In this document: positions 11,497 to 23,070 of the stretch, piece after piece | Numbering within the stretch: position 1 is the first letter of the stretch | How the letters are laid out: each line of letters begins with the position of its first letter | NCBI GenBank assembly: GCA_015680905.1 | Contig: CM027377.1 | Span: 14,284,501-14,348,500 of the forward strand | DNA length: 64,000 nucleotides | From: Coptis chinensis | Lineage: Eukaryota > Streptophyta > Magnoliopsida > Ranunculales > Ranunculaceae | Direction of reading: 5' to 3' | Program-made: the position numbers and the translations under genes | The notes under the pieces: model-generated | What the model was told of the DNA's origin: nothing | The model's input: the letters and a program-made list of their open reading frames with translations, nothing else | Databases searched by the model: none

Positions 11497-14414
11497 TCTT
11501 TACTATATAGAAAAATGTGGGGGTCGAGAAACAGTTGTTTTGGTGTACGTCCCCTGGGTATTTTGGTCATTGCACTGCCTATTGTGAGGGTATTTTATCT
11601 TTTCATATCTGTAGGTGTTATCTCTAGATTTCTCGAATATTCCTCGCCTGGAATTTCTCACTGTTGCAATTTCTTATTGTTCGTCTCCCGCTTTGGTGTT
11701 CACCATCTTCGACCGCTACTATTCACATGTACATGAATAGTAATTGATTTCTTCAATCTCAATACTTCGATATATATTCACACGTATGTGATTTTTCCTC
11801 TCTCCTTCTCTGTCTCCCCGTTTCGCTCTCTTCAGAAGCTTTGACCTTCATCCACCCTTTCTCTCCGCCCTATCTCTCTACTCACTCTCTCACTCTCTCA
11901 CTCTGTCTCTTCTTCATTTCGCTCACTGCTGTTTTCTTTTTAGTGAAGTTGTGGATTTTTATTTTTTATTTTTTATTTTTTTTAATTTGAATTAGAATTC
12001 TGTTGCTCAATTGTGTGGACCACTATATAAAGTTGTGTATACTTCGTCAACTGTTCTCGAGGTTCGATTTCATATTTTTTTTTTCGTTTTATCTATACTT
12101 ACTCATCTAATTGGATGCATTCTCTTGATCTTCATGGACAACACTTGGTTTAATTTGTAGTTTTGAATTTAAACTTTGGATATAATTTAACGTAATTATA
12201 CTTGGGCAGTGGTATTCCATTTATTTCACTGACGCCACTAACTCTGGCAAACAACAAAGTGATTTCCCTGGTTATTTAGAATAGTGGGATTCTTCATTGT
12301 TTTTAATGTTGTTAATAAGTACTCTTATTTTTTTTATTATATTAGTTAATCATCCATTTGTTTAAGTGTGTAGTTGAATGTTTAATTATATTTAATTAAT
12401 TATTTGATTGCTTTTTTTTTTGGGCATGAATTGTGAACATCAATACGTTTTTATTAACTGCGTGAAAAACTGAGCAGCTCACTCTAGGTTGATGTCCTGA
12501 AGCAGTGGTTTGCTGAGCTATTAAAGTTGTGTAGTTTAAATTACACTGCCACTATCTTCATTTCAAAATGCAGGCTTACAAAGAACGATCCAGTGAAACT
12601 GAATTTGTGCGGCTGTATGCCCCATTGACTCCGATAAAATTTTCAGTGCTAGACTGAGTTAAGGTAATTTTCTTGAATCGTAAGGTCCTATAATTTTCCC
12701 AATTGATTTGATATACTTACAAAAACATCATAATGCAATGACGCCAATTCTGGTGACTGAATTTTGTGTCGAAGAGAAATGTAAAGTTTGTGTGTGGACT
12801 TGGTAGAAAGTGGGATGTATATGGCCAACGGGAGAACTTTTGTTGGTTTGTACCACATATTAAAAGAGAAAATTTGTTGCAAGGTCCCAAGCGTGGGATT
12901 GCAATTTAGAGTCATATGCAGTCTATTTTTGTTCCCACCTAATTTTTTGAGGTTCGAGCAAGGAATAATGTGAAGTTTGGTTTCCCTATGGATTTTACTA
13001 CTACTATGCTTACGTGGGGTGTTCTTGAGTTTGGGGGTTTGATAAAGAGTGAGTTGCAGAATGCAAAAGAAGCTTTTCATTGGGCTACCGATTATCTTCT
13101 CAAAGCTACTGCTCATCCTGGAACCATTTATGTTCAGGTTCTAGCTTCTGTTAGGCGAATTGGTGATGCTAACAAAGACCGTGCTTGCTGGGAGAGACCG
13201 GAAGATATGGACACACCAAGATCATTATTCAAGATAGACAAAAACAATCCAACACTAGCAGCTACTCTTATTCTGGTTACCAAGTAAGCAACTATCCCAT
13301 CCATAGTTCATTGAATGTAGTTTCTGAAGGATTTTATTCTAATTAGTTTTTCAATTTATTGAAGGATGAGTTGTTATAGGGTGCTGCATGATTGCACAAA
13401 CATTTGACTGAGATAACAAACATTTTGTAGCAAGAATTCTCCTCACTAAGGTCCAAATGCTGATTTTTCTCTATATATATATATATATATTAGTTAAATA
13501 TTTCATTCAATAATTTAGTTTTAACTTTGAATTATTTGTTACTAAGCAATGTCAGCATCAGTTTGTCGCCAAAGCTTATTTGGTTCTCAAGGAATCTCAT
13601 CTATGAATGCAATGTCAGTTGTGTGCGGATATTCCTATTTACTACATCAATTGCTTTTTGTTTAGTTTAAAATTCAATCTATATCAGATACATACATAAG
13701 TCAGTGCAATCAGTTCCTGTACATTCTACCACTCACCATTTTCAGTTCTCTTATACCTGCTCTCTAATAGACTACTACCTATAACATATCAATCAAATTG
13801 ATGAATTACCAGATCTCAAAAGTATAACTAAACCATTATTTTTATCAATCAAAAAAAATAAACCAGTCATTGCAATTGGGACCATCAAATAACATGTCTC
13901 AATGAATACATCCAAGTTAGTAGGTACATATATAAACAGCTCATGCTTTTTAATTTGGGTGATCCGTCTTTTTTGGTTTATTTTATTTTTGCTAGCTAGA
14001 AGGATGATCTATCTCTTTCCACCGCCCTACACCCAATCTAACATACAAAAAACTACAACTTCAATGCATGTTCAATTTGTATACATGTTCTGTATATCTT
14101 TTTCTTTGAAATATTGTGTACACTTTGGTCGTGAACACAATGACTATAGCCAGCAGTTTACTCGGAGGGCACATAATAAAGTCAATTTCAGGATTTCAAA
14201 CATGTTAAGGGGTTCAAATTTCTGTGTCTCAACTCTCAACTACGTAACACGTACATTCGACTTTTATTATGCCTGAGTTGACATAGCAACTTTCTATGTA
14301 AAAAATAATTAGATGTAAACTGAGTTAAGTTGAAATCATATAACCTTTTAAAGGTCTTACCCTATTCTACAAATGTGTACTGATATCACGTGCATCGCAC
14401 GTGCATGATGCTAG
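11497..14414 (+). mobile_element. Helitron-like element with captured gene fragment
   Basis: The 5' end starts with TC after an A (TCTTTACTATATAGAAAAAT). The start could also be 11489, because TCTTACTA is partly duplicated there. The 3' end has a perfect 7-bp hairpin CACGTGC-ATC-GCACGTG (14387-14403), then CATGATG, then CTAG (14411-14414) followed by T. Insertion between A and T and the hairpin-CTRR end are Helitron hallmarks. At 2.9 kb with no rep/helicase coding it is non-autonomous. It carries a GH9 endoglucanase exon and pyrimidine-rich leader-like DNA (11800-11930). Family relatedness to the orphan 5' end at 9952 supports the left boundary. Confidence 0.72.
12955..13283 (+). pseudogene. 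GH9 endo-1,4-beta-glucanase fragment
   Basis: The frame reads [51 protein letters not shown], then a short divergent tail ending at a possible splice donor near 13284. This is the N-terminal part of a plant glycosyl hydrolase family 9 cellulase, a family that trims cell-wall glucans. The Asp-rich DAGDN motif just before this point is disrupted (AGD replaced by a 2-base-short version), and the general acid Glu region is absent. Between VQV and GDAN there are seven extra residues (LASVRRI). The source gene probably reads straight through here, so this is a small insertion or a retained mini-intron. The final part [10 protein letters not shown] is an altered version of the usual alanine-rich helix. 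The fragment lies wholly inside the Helitron-like element. Confidence 0.88.
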
Positions 14415-14534
14415 TATATATAGTTCAATGAATATAATATTTTTTTCAGGTGTTTGATTGTATTTATTTTACTTGTCAAATGGTATGAAAAAACATTGGT
14501 AATTTTATTTGCTTCTATATGAAACCAGGAGGTT

Positions 14535-14889
14535 CACAGTAGGAAAAAAATTAAAATAATTTTTTTAACCATATCAACACATTAGTAACAGTTGTAAACC
14601 GTTGCAAAACAAAAAAATATAATTTTAAAGCATTTATCAATAATCGTTACAAATCAAAATACGCAACGCTTTTTAACAGTTAGTAATTATGAATCTGCAA
14701 TGGTTAATAACCGTTGGAAAATTTGGTTTAACGCTTTTTAACCGTTAGTAATTGTCACTCATAATTACTAACGGTTAAAAAGCGTTCTAAATATTTCCAA
14801 CACTTTACCCACGCCCTATTTGCAACGCTTTTTAAGCGTTGCAACAATTATTTGCAACAGTTTTTTGCCGTTAGTAATAGCCTGTAGTG
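14535..14889. mobile_element. Small CACTA-like non-autonomous element
   Basis: The left end is CACAGTAGGAAAAAAATT and the right end is CCTGTAGTG (CACTACAGG on the other strand). The interior is packed with direct and inverted copies of AACGCTTTTTAACCGTTAGT-like sequence, as in CACTA subterminal regions. The left terminus is imperfect (CACAG instead of CACTA) and a 3-bp target duplication is not convincing, so the class is tentative. Confidence 0.5.
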
Positions 14890-15936
14890 GTGTCTTTGGT
14901 ATTCAATCATTTTGAAATTTGGGTCATGACATTACTGCTATATTTTTCGTTTGTGTATGATCACTTACTTCAATACCTTGGAAGAATATATTTGAGGTTC
15001 TTCAATTTGAACTAGGAGCCCTTATGTAGCGTACTTGCACACTGTACTATATTAAATTTTGTCGCTTTAGGATCTATTGAACCTAACTACTATCTGTTTT
15101 TGTTTTGTTTTTCTTTTTTATAGATTGAACTTAATAGAACGAGGCTATGATGGATGGATGGATGGATAAGCCAGACGTGAAACGATTTTCCGGCATGGTG
15201 TTGGGTTTTATTTTGTTGGTTTTGTAAACGTTTGAAGTTGTATCTTGGTTGGTTGGTTGTAAACTAATGTTAGATAATGAAATTATTTACTAATGAAATG
15301 AGTTTGTTGAGCAACAACTATGTTTTCTGAGTCCCCTTTATGTTGAGCAACAACTTGTCTTCTGAGTCCCCTTTTATGTATCATGGTAAGCCTCCATGGC
15401 TATATAAATGGGAGGCTTACACTAGCGCTTATTTTAGATTTGATTGAATGGAAGTGGTACCTGATGCAGTGATATATTGGAGGCCTACGGGTTACAATCT
15501 CACTTCATCAGTGTATGCTGCCATCTTTTCCCCTTTCTTTATTTCTATTTTTTATTTTACACTTAAACTCTTGTAATCTCCTACCCCTTTTCCCATACTT
15601 AATACAATTCTGAGCTCACTTGGCAAAAAAAAGATGCCAAAATCTACAGTGCCCAGGCTTGTGAAATGGATAACTACATATGTAAGGCATCAGGCCATTA
15701 GCCATGCAGCAAATATTTAAGACCACTCACCTTGAAACTCATCTAACTCTATCGACATTGACAAGTTAAGTGCTGATGTCAGAACAGAGTTCTCATTCAA
15801 AAAAAAAAAAAAAAATAAAATAAAAAAAAAAATAAAATAAAATAAAATAAAATAAAATAGTGCATAGATTCCCCATAAAGTCAAGAGTTTTGTTCATGAT
15901 AAAAATGATCCATAATAAACCAAGTGCGAAATATTA
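14890..15936. other. Spacer, possible 3' end of an unknown transcript; low-complexity A-rich tract
   Basis: A possible terminal exon follows an acceptor at about 15124. Downstream is a short direct duplication of GTTGAGCAACAACT (about 15307 and 15343). 15799-15860 is an A-rich (AAAAT)n tract. Nothing can be named. Confidence 0.35.
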
Positions 15937-16261
15937 AACATTACAGTATGCTACATTGTATGTATCATCCTTACTTTGGCAGATCAAAACTTCCAGTAAG
16001 AATAGTGAGAACCAAGTGATAACGGTGGTCAACAGGATGGTATATGGTATGTAGCATTCCAAATAATAGATGTTATATAGTACATGATCATCCTTACTTT
16101 GGCAGACCAAAACTTCCAGTAAGAATGGTGAGAACCAAGTGATAATGGTACTCAAAAAGATGGTATATGGTATGTAGCATTCTAAATAATGGATGCTATA
16201 TAGTACTTATCATCCTTACTTTGGCAGACCAAAACTTCCAGTAAGAATTGTGAGAACCAAG
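15937..16261. repeat. 122-bp satellite array, left block (about 3 copies)
   Basis: The units contain ATCCTTACTTTGGCAGACC, then AAAACTTCCAGTAAGAAT, then GGTATATGGTATGTAGCATT. The copies match the block at 19706-21030. The hAT element inserted in the middle of a unit, so the two blocks were one array. Confidence 0.95.
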
Positions 16262-19200
16262 CAGGGCGGATGTAAAGGTTAGCTGACCGGGCTACAGCCC
16301 CAAACTTCTCCCAAAAAAAAAAAATAGTAGTAGGAATACTAGCCCATAGGCATAGGCCCACAAGTGACAAGTCACAATCAATTCCAATTTGGCCGTCCTG
16401 TTTGTTTGCTGTTCCCACTTCCCAACTTCCTATTAGCGAAAAAAAAGAAAAAACGAAATCACAACTCACAATAGAGGCCCACAAGTCACTATCTGTCTAT
16501 CCCTGTTTCTCACAATTTACAATCAGAGATTCTCAAAAAAGTAAAACCGAACAAAAAAAAACCGAAAGGTCAACAAAAAAAAAAAAAACTGAAAGTTACT
16601 TTGTGTCGCATACTCGTACAGACGGTACTATTCACAAAAGAAAATTTTGTTCTATATTATTATCTTCTTCCAGTCGGCAGTTCCAATTCCGCGCCTAATC
16701 TATTTATCATTTTATTTCATATTCGGCTATTCATTAGCTAAGGACTAAGGTAAATTGTTTTGTATTATGCCTATATTTTTTATTTCGTTTTTGTTTTTCA
16801 ATTTTCAAATACTAATGTGTTCTCTACTTGACTTATTGCCTTGTTAACTTATAGTTTATATTGGAGTATTAGATTGTCATTTAATTTTTTGTCTTATTTA
16901 ATTAGTTGAATATTATTGTAGTTATTATTGTGATATATTTTTTTTTTTTTAGTATAGAGCAAACTATTGATTACTTAAATTATTATGATTTATCTTAGGT
17001 AAGAATGTCGAACATCAAGCTCGTGAAGAAAATGAAAACCATGTTTTCCTTCTTTAAACCCAAAGATGTCACCCCGAAAATGATGTAACTTCTACATCAT
17101 CTAGTCTTGATATTTCAAGACTTGATAGAGATGGCCAACCTCCTTCACAAGTTCAAGTTGTTGAAATTGAGCAAGTTGAACCTTCTCCTCAAGCCCAAAG
17201 AGTTAGTGTTGAAGAAGTTGACTCCACATCTTTATTTGAACGTGATCCGGTAAACGCATCTCAATATATAATTACCCGGTTAATCAACAAGATGATGTTC
17301 GACGAGCTTTTCTTGGAAAGGGGCGTTGGTTACTTGAACTCAGTGAGAAAGAGTATCCATCCACCATATTCGAAAGCAAACTTCGCGGTTCAACTCCTCT
17401 TGGTTCACACTATTTCCTTGGCTAGAGTACTCACTCCATACGGATAGAGCTTATTGTTTTCCATGTTTTATATTTGAAACAAATCCAAGGCCCCGCATTC
17501 ACCGTTGAAGGTTTTAAATGTTGGAAGAAGATTAATAATGGAAAGAAGTGTTCCTTTTGCAACATGAAGGAGGTCCATGCTCACCTCATAGGTCGGGCGA
17601 TGATAGCTTGTGAAAATTTCATGAATCCTTCTCGACATATAGATAATATGTTAAATACATTATCTAAAGAAGAGGTTGTTAAGAACCGTTTGCTAGTCAA
17701 AGCTATTCTTCAGTGTATTCAATTTCTTGCACTACAAGGGATTTCTTTTAGAGGCCATGACGAGTCCAAAAAGTCAAAAAATGGTGGAAATTTCAAGGGA
17801 GTGTTGGGATTTGCAACGATGTTGAATGACAAGGTTGCAGAATTATTAAAAGATGCTCCGAGAAATGCCACATATACCTCACATTCAATTCAAAAGACAC
17901 TTTTGCATATCTATGCCGATAAAGTGAGAGAGAGAATTTGTGAGGAAATTGGTGATGCAAAATTTTGTATCCTTGTTGATGAAGCACAAGATAATTCAAA
18001 CAAGGAGCAAATGGCGATTGTCCTAAGATTTGTTGATAGAGGTGGTTTTGTTAGAGAGTATTTTCTTGGTATTGTTGGTGTTAAAGACACTTGTGCTTTA
18101 ACTTTGAAAGAAGCTATATGCAATATCCTTGCTCGCCATAATTTGCATATTATAAATATGAGAGGTCAAGGTTATGATGGTGCTAGCAATATCGTGGTCA
18201 ATGGAATGGATTAAGGTGCATTGTTTTCAAGGAGTGTCCATATGCATATTATGTGCATTGTTTTGCACATCGCCTACAACTTGCTCTAGTTCGCGCTTCT
18301 AAAGATGTTTATGATGTTTGGTTATTTTTTCCAAGTTGGCTTCTATTGTTAATCTTCATGTTGCGCCCAAGCGTAAACAGGAGTTGGAAGATACTCGGAA
18401 AAATGAAATTGATATGCTGGTAGCTAGTGGTGAACTTGTTACTGGAAAAGGAGCTAATCAAGTTTCTACTTTGCAACGAGCAGGAGATACTAGATGGAGT
18501 TCTCATTTTGCTTCGGTTTGTAGCCTGAAAGAGATGTTTGATTCAATTTGTATAGTTCTTGAAAGCGTCATGAAGAACGGGTCAAGCAACTCTATGCGTG
18601 GAGAAGCTAAAGGTGCTATTCTTGCAATGAAAAGTTTTGAGTTTGTCTTTCTTTTTCATTTATTGCATAAGACTATGGGAATTACTAATGTCTTGTGTAA
18701 AGCCCTGCAAGAAAAGTCCCAAGACATTTTAAATGCTATCAGCTTAGTCTCCAGTACGAAAGCACTTCTTCAAGAATTAAGAGGATCTTCTTGGGACGCT
18801 TTCCTTAGTGATGTGATTTTGTTTTGCAAAAAACATGACATTGATATGCCTGATATGGGTGCTCGACACATATGGTACAGTCGTTCTTAAAAGAGAAAGA
18901 TTACATTACAGTTGAGCACCACTACCGCGCCGAAGTTATTTAATGTCAGTAATAGATTACCGGTTGGTGGAATTAAATAACAGATTTCGAGAAAAAGAAA
19001 CAATAGAGCTTCTTTATCTTAGTTCCGCTTTGGATCCGAAAGATGCTTTTAAGTCCTTCAAAGATTGATGACATTTGCAAACTCGCAGAAAAAGTTTTAT
19101 TGTGGAGACTTCAATAAAACAAGAGATACATCTTTTGAGAAGTTAAAGCGCAACATTACAAACTTGATGTGCTCAAGCATCCTCTTTTTCAGAAGTTGTC

Positions 19201-19705
19201 TACCATCTCCGAATTATGTCAAAGACTAGTTGAAACAAGAAAGATCAATATCTATTATTTGATTGATAGATTGATTCGTCTTGTCTTGACACTTCCTCGT
19301 TTCCATGGCAACTACTGAATCCAGCATTCTCGGCTATGAAATTGCTCAAAACACGACTTCAGAACAAGATGGGGGATGAATTTCTTGCAGATTGCATGAC
19401 TATTTACATTGAGCGGGAATTTGCTAAAGAAGTTGATTTGGATGCAATAATAGATGTATTTGATAAGAATCCACGCAGGTCAAAACTTCACTAGTGTGAT
19501 GCTAATGTGCTATGTTATTCTTGCACATTTCTTTGTTATATTTGTCTAGGTCTATAGTGAAAACACTATTTTGTCCATTTTGGGTAAGGTAATAAAAGCG
19601 ATAATTCTTTTGTTTATCAATGCTAGTTTATTGGTTCCTAAAAAAATCTTTAAAGGTTAACTCCATGGCAGCCCCCCCTTATCTAAAATCCTAGATCCGC
19701 CCCTG
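16262..19705 (+). mobile_element. hAT transposon inserted in satellite DNA
   Basis: The left terminus is CAGGGCGGAT and the right terminus reads ATCCGCCCCTG, its near-perfect inverse (CAGGGGCGGAT). An exact 8-bp target duplication GAACCAAG lies at 16254-16261 and 19706-19713. Length is 3444 bp. The interior carries a hAT transposase of the TTF/ZMYM-like type, now broken by frameshifts. The duplicated sequence belongs to the satellite unit. Confidence 0.95.
17005..19493 (+). pseudogene. hAT transposase (TTF zinc-finger / DUF4371 / dimerisation type)
   Basis: The likely start is the ATG at 17005. The first frame ends after about 28 codons, and the sequence resumes in another frame with SSLDISRLDRDGQPPSQ. 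The TTF-type zinc-finger region (RWLLELSEKEYPSTIF to FTVEGFKCWKK) leads into the longest open segment, 17474-18214. That segment has ILVDEAQDNSNKEQ (DDE-type strand; usually D-E-x-x-D/S) and GQGYDGASNIVVNGMD (the GQxYDGAxN motif). A stop or frameshift at about 18214 separates 18318-18890, which begins near the conserved LHVAPKRKQELEDT region. The C-terminal dimerisation region is recognisable at about 19270-19490 (LTLP, then ATT, FSAMKLLKTRLQN), with further shifts. The protein is clearly inactive in this copy. Confidence 0.9.
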
Positions 19706-21030
19706 GAACCAAGTGATAATGGTGCTCAAAAGGATAGTATATGGTATGTAGCATTCCAAATAATATATGCTATATAGTACGTATCATCCTTACTTTGGCA
19801 TACCAGAACTTTCAATAAGAATGGTGAGAACCAAGTGATAATGGTGCTCAAAAGGATGGTATTTGGTATGTAGCATTCCAAATAATGGATGTTATATACT
19901 ATGTATCATCCTTATTTTGGCAAACCAAAACTTCCAGTAAGAATGGTGAGAACCAAGTGATAATGGTGCTCAACAGGATGGTATATGGTATGTAGCATTC
20001 CAAATAATGGATATTATATAGTACGTATCATCCTTATTTTGGCAGACCAAAACTTCCAATAAGAATGGTGAGAACCAAGTGATAATAGCACTCAAAAGGA
20101 TGATATATGGCATGTAGTATTCCAAATAATGGATGTTATATACTATATATGTATCATTCTTACTTTAGCAGACCAAAACTTCCAGTAAGAATGGTGAGAA
20201 CTAAGTGATAATGGTGTTCAAAAGGATGGTATATGGTATGTAGCATTCCAAATAATGGATGCTATATAGTACGTATCATCCTTACTTTGGCAGACCAAAA
20301 CTTCCAGTAAGAATGGTAAAAACCAAGTGATAATGGTGCTCAAAAGGATGGTATATGGTATGTAACATTCAAAATAATGGATGTTATATAGTATGTATCA
20401 TCTTTACTTTGGCAGACCAAAACTTCCAGTAAGAATGGTGAAAACTAAGTGACAATGGTGCTCAAAAGGATGGTATTTGGTATGTAGCATTCCAAATAAT
20501 GGATGTTATATACTATGTATCATCCTTACTTTGGCAAAGCAAAACTTCTAGTAAGAATGGTGAGAACCAAGTGATAATAGTGCTCAACAGGATGGTATAT
20601 GGTATGTAGCATTCCAAATAATGGATGTTATATAGTATGTATCATCCTTATTTTGGCAGACCAAAACTTCCAGTAAGAATGGTGAGAACCAAGTGATAAT
20701 GGTACTAAAAAAGATGGCATATGGTATGTAGCATTCCAAATAATGGATGTTATATACTATGTATCATCCTTACTTTGGCAGACCAAAACTTCCAGTAAGA
20801 ATAGTGAGAACCAAGTGATAATGGTGCTCAAAGGGATGGTATATGGTATGCAGCATTCTAAATAATGGATGTTATATACTATGTATCATCCTTACTTTGG
20901 CAAACCAAAACTTCCAGTAAGAATGGTGAGAACCAAGTGATAATGGTGCTCAAAAGGATGGTATATGGTATGCAACATTCCAAATAATTGATGTTATATA
21001 CTAGGTATCATCCTTACTTTGGCAGACCAA
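19706..21030. repeat. 122-bp satellite array, right block (about 11 copies)
   Basis: Successive units begin near 19783, 19905, 20025, 20151, 20275, 20396, 20518, 20640, 20760, 20883 and 21003, giving a period of about 122 bp. Divergence between units is small. No open frame is conserved across units, so it does not look coding. Confidence 0.95.
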
Positions 21031-21439
21031 AAGGATGTTATATGCTATACTTTGGCAGTTCATTTGAAGATCTACAATATTATCAAAAATCGTTTAGAAT
21101 GTAATTAAATTCATAACAACTTTTGACAAGGTTAAACTTATTCAATTAAGCTGATTTTTTGTGGAGGTGTTCTTCATCATGTGATATATCTCTCTACAAA
21201 AAATTAGCCCTCAATTCATATCGTATGTCAACTTTTAGGAGTGGAGTAACTTTGGAGTCATTATAAGGTGGAGTTAATATAACCATTCCCACCAGCAAAA
21301 GGATATATATATATCCACCTATATATCTCGGTTTATGGGGTACATGATATATTGCTCGAATTCGATATTTTCTTCCTTGCCCCAAACTAAAAAAAAACAA
21401 CATAAAATTAACCAAAATCTAGTGTTAGATGAGTGCATA

Positions 21440-21575
21440 GTAAACCAAGTGCGATGAGTGCATAGTGACGGAGTTCTCATTCAGAGAAAAAATATAGTGC
21501 GTAGTTTCCCATAAAGTCCAGAGTTTAGTTCATGATAAAAATGATCCATAATAAACCAAGTGCGAAATATTATAC
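21440..21575. repeat. Direct repeat of the left flank of the satellite
   Basis: Sequence around 21475-21573 (GATCCATAATAAACCAAGTG, preceded by a CCCATAAAGTC block) repeats that at about 15860-15935 in the same orientation. The satellite and hAT lie between the two copies, as expected if the array expanded inside a duplicated segment or between element ends. Confidence 0.75.
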
Positions 21576-21860
21576 AACTGTCATTAAACAACTAAGTTGT
21601 ATTCCTGATAATACTGTCATAGAAATACACCTGCTAAATAGTAAACAACGAGTTCTATGTATTCATGATGAGAAAAAACCGTTTGGTAAAGGAAATTGTG
21701 AAATGTTAAAATGGTCACTGAATCAACCCAAGTGCCAAACCATAATAAAATAAATTAAATTAGCAAGTAGCACCTAGTAAATCATCTTGGAATAATTCAT
21801 AAGACAACAATAGCAATGAATTTTATCAGGAGTACATAATAACACCCAACATTAAATGAT
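21575..21860. repeat. Dispersed repeat, copy 1
   Basis: This stretch is similar in the same orientation to 38975-39215. Shared blocks include AAACAACTAAGTTGTAT/ACAACTGAGTTGTAT, AAGTGCCAAACCAT and AGTAAATCATCTTGGAATA. It has no coding potential. Confidence 0.7.
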
Positions 21861-21984
21861 CGGGTAAATTGAAAATTAGATAGTCCTACCAGGTGCATGA
21901 AACTATATTATACATAGCAACAATGATAATTTCATTAAACCAATCCTATATACATGTATTGGCAAGAAATTAATAAGGGGGCGT

Positions 21985-22491
21985 CACTACAAAAAAACAG
22001 TCAAGAAACAACGACCCATAGCTGTTGTTTAATAAAAAAACATGTGCTATATTCCGTTGTTACAGCTGTCATAAAAACCGATGTAGTCTTTGAAATACGA
22101 CTGCTCGGGGCACTTGTAAAGTTTAAAAAACGACAGTTTTTAACACTTGTAAAATAATGATGGTTGTCAGCACATGTTTCCTTTTAAATTTGTCCCACCT
22201 ATATTTAGAATAGAACAGACTCAAACCGTTGTTTATGGGAGAAATATTTCAATGGTTCTTGATTTCATTTATTTATTTAGCATTTTTTTTTGTATCTAAT
22301 AGAAACAAAATATATTCCTATAAAACTATAACTGAAGAACAGTAACAAAATATAAAACAATAACAAGAACCTAAATCAAAGCAAAATATTTTCATTGGAT
22401 ACTTGAAACTTTAACAAAAAAATCCCATCCAACAAATTGAACAAATCCTATCCTACAACTTTGTACATAACCAAGTCTTTCATATAACTTA
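21985..22491 (-). mobile_element. CACTA element terminus, cut by the MULE
   Basis: It begins CACTACAAAAAAACAGTC, a typical CACTA terminal repeat, followed by short repeated motifs around GTTGTTT and ACGAC. The MULE target duplication begins at 22483. PttA/En-Spm-type transposase exons on the minus strand just beyond the other side of the MULE (34852-35700) suggest that this is the 3' end of one CACTA element split by the MULE. Confidence 0.6.
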
Positions 22492-22545
22492 CACTTAATT
22501 GGCATAGTATACAATGTACTATACATGTTTTTGCACTTTGGATAC

Positions 22546-23022
22546 TGTTTCGACCCCCACCTACGTGGCAAACGTCCATTAGTAGGGTCTCTATTTTATT
22601 CATTTAATCAACAAGGCTAAAACCCAATAAGCAATATCATGGATCAATGTATAAAGGCCCATTAACTCATGTGTCTAAGGTGAACCTTAGCCACATGGCT
22701 TGCCACTAATATACATTGATTTATGTCCGATTCATTTCTTATCAAAAAGATAATTATCATCGGACAGTTATATTCTATCACAATTACTCAAGCAACAAGA
22801 TTACTTGAGCTACAAGGACTCTACTCTACCTCTATAAATACCAAACTATTTTTCATAAGGAACTACGTGGAAACTTGATCCCTAGAGAATAGATCTTGGG
22901 CGTGAGGGCAGCCATTATTTGGTTCAGTTTCATCTCCCCAACATCAAATTCCTCTGTTTCTTAGTGCGTTCTTTACCATTGCTCTCGTTGTGTTGAAGCG
23001 CTTTATTGTCAAAACATAATTG
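22546..23022 (+). repeat. Gypsy 5' LTR
   Basis: It starts TGTTTCGACCCCCACCTACG and matches 29152-29629 along its whole length. A promoter-like TATAAATA lies at about 22840, with transcription expected downstream of it. Differences from the 3' LTR are mostly clustered one- to four-base indels. Confidence 0.9.
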
Positions 23023-23070
23023 GCTTCGCCTGTGGGGATTTTAGAATTCATTATCATATTAAACAATCAA

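Noticed and set aside
11269-11736. A 155-codon plus-strand open frame
   Set aside because: It spans a Helitron-like 5' end and has no recognisable protein features.
12688-13116. A 142-codon minus-strand open frame
   Set aside because: It is antisense to the GH9 exon and shows no family features.
15937-21030. A CRISPR-like array
   Set aside because: The 122-bp units are contiguous without unique spacers and lie in eukaryotic, transposon-rich DNA.
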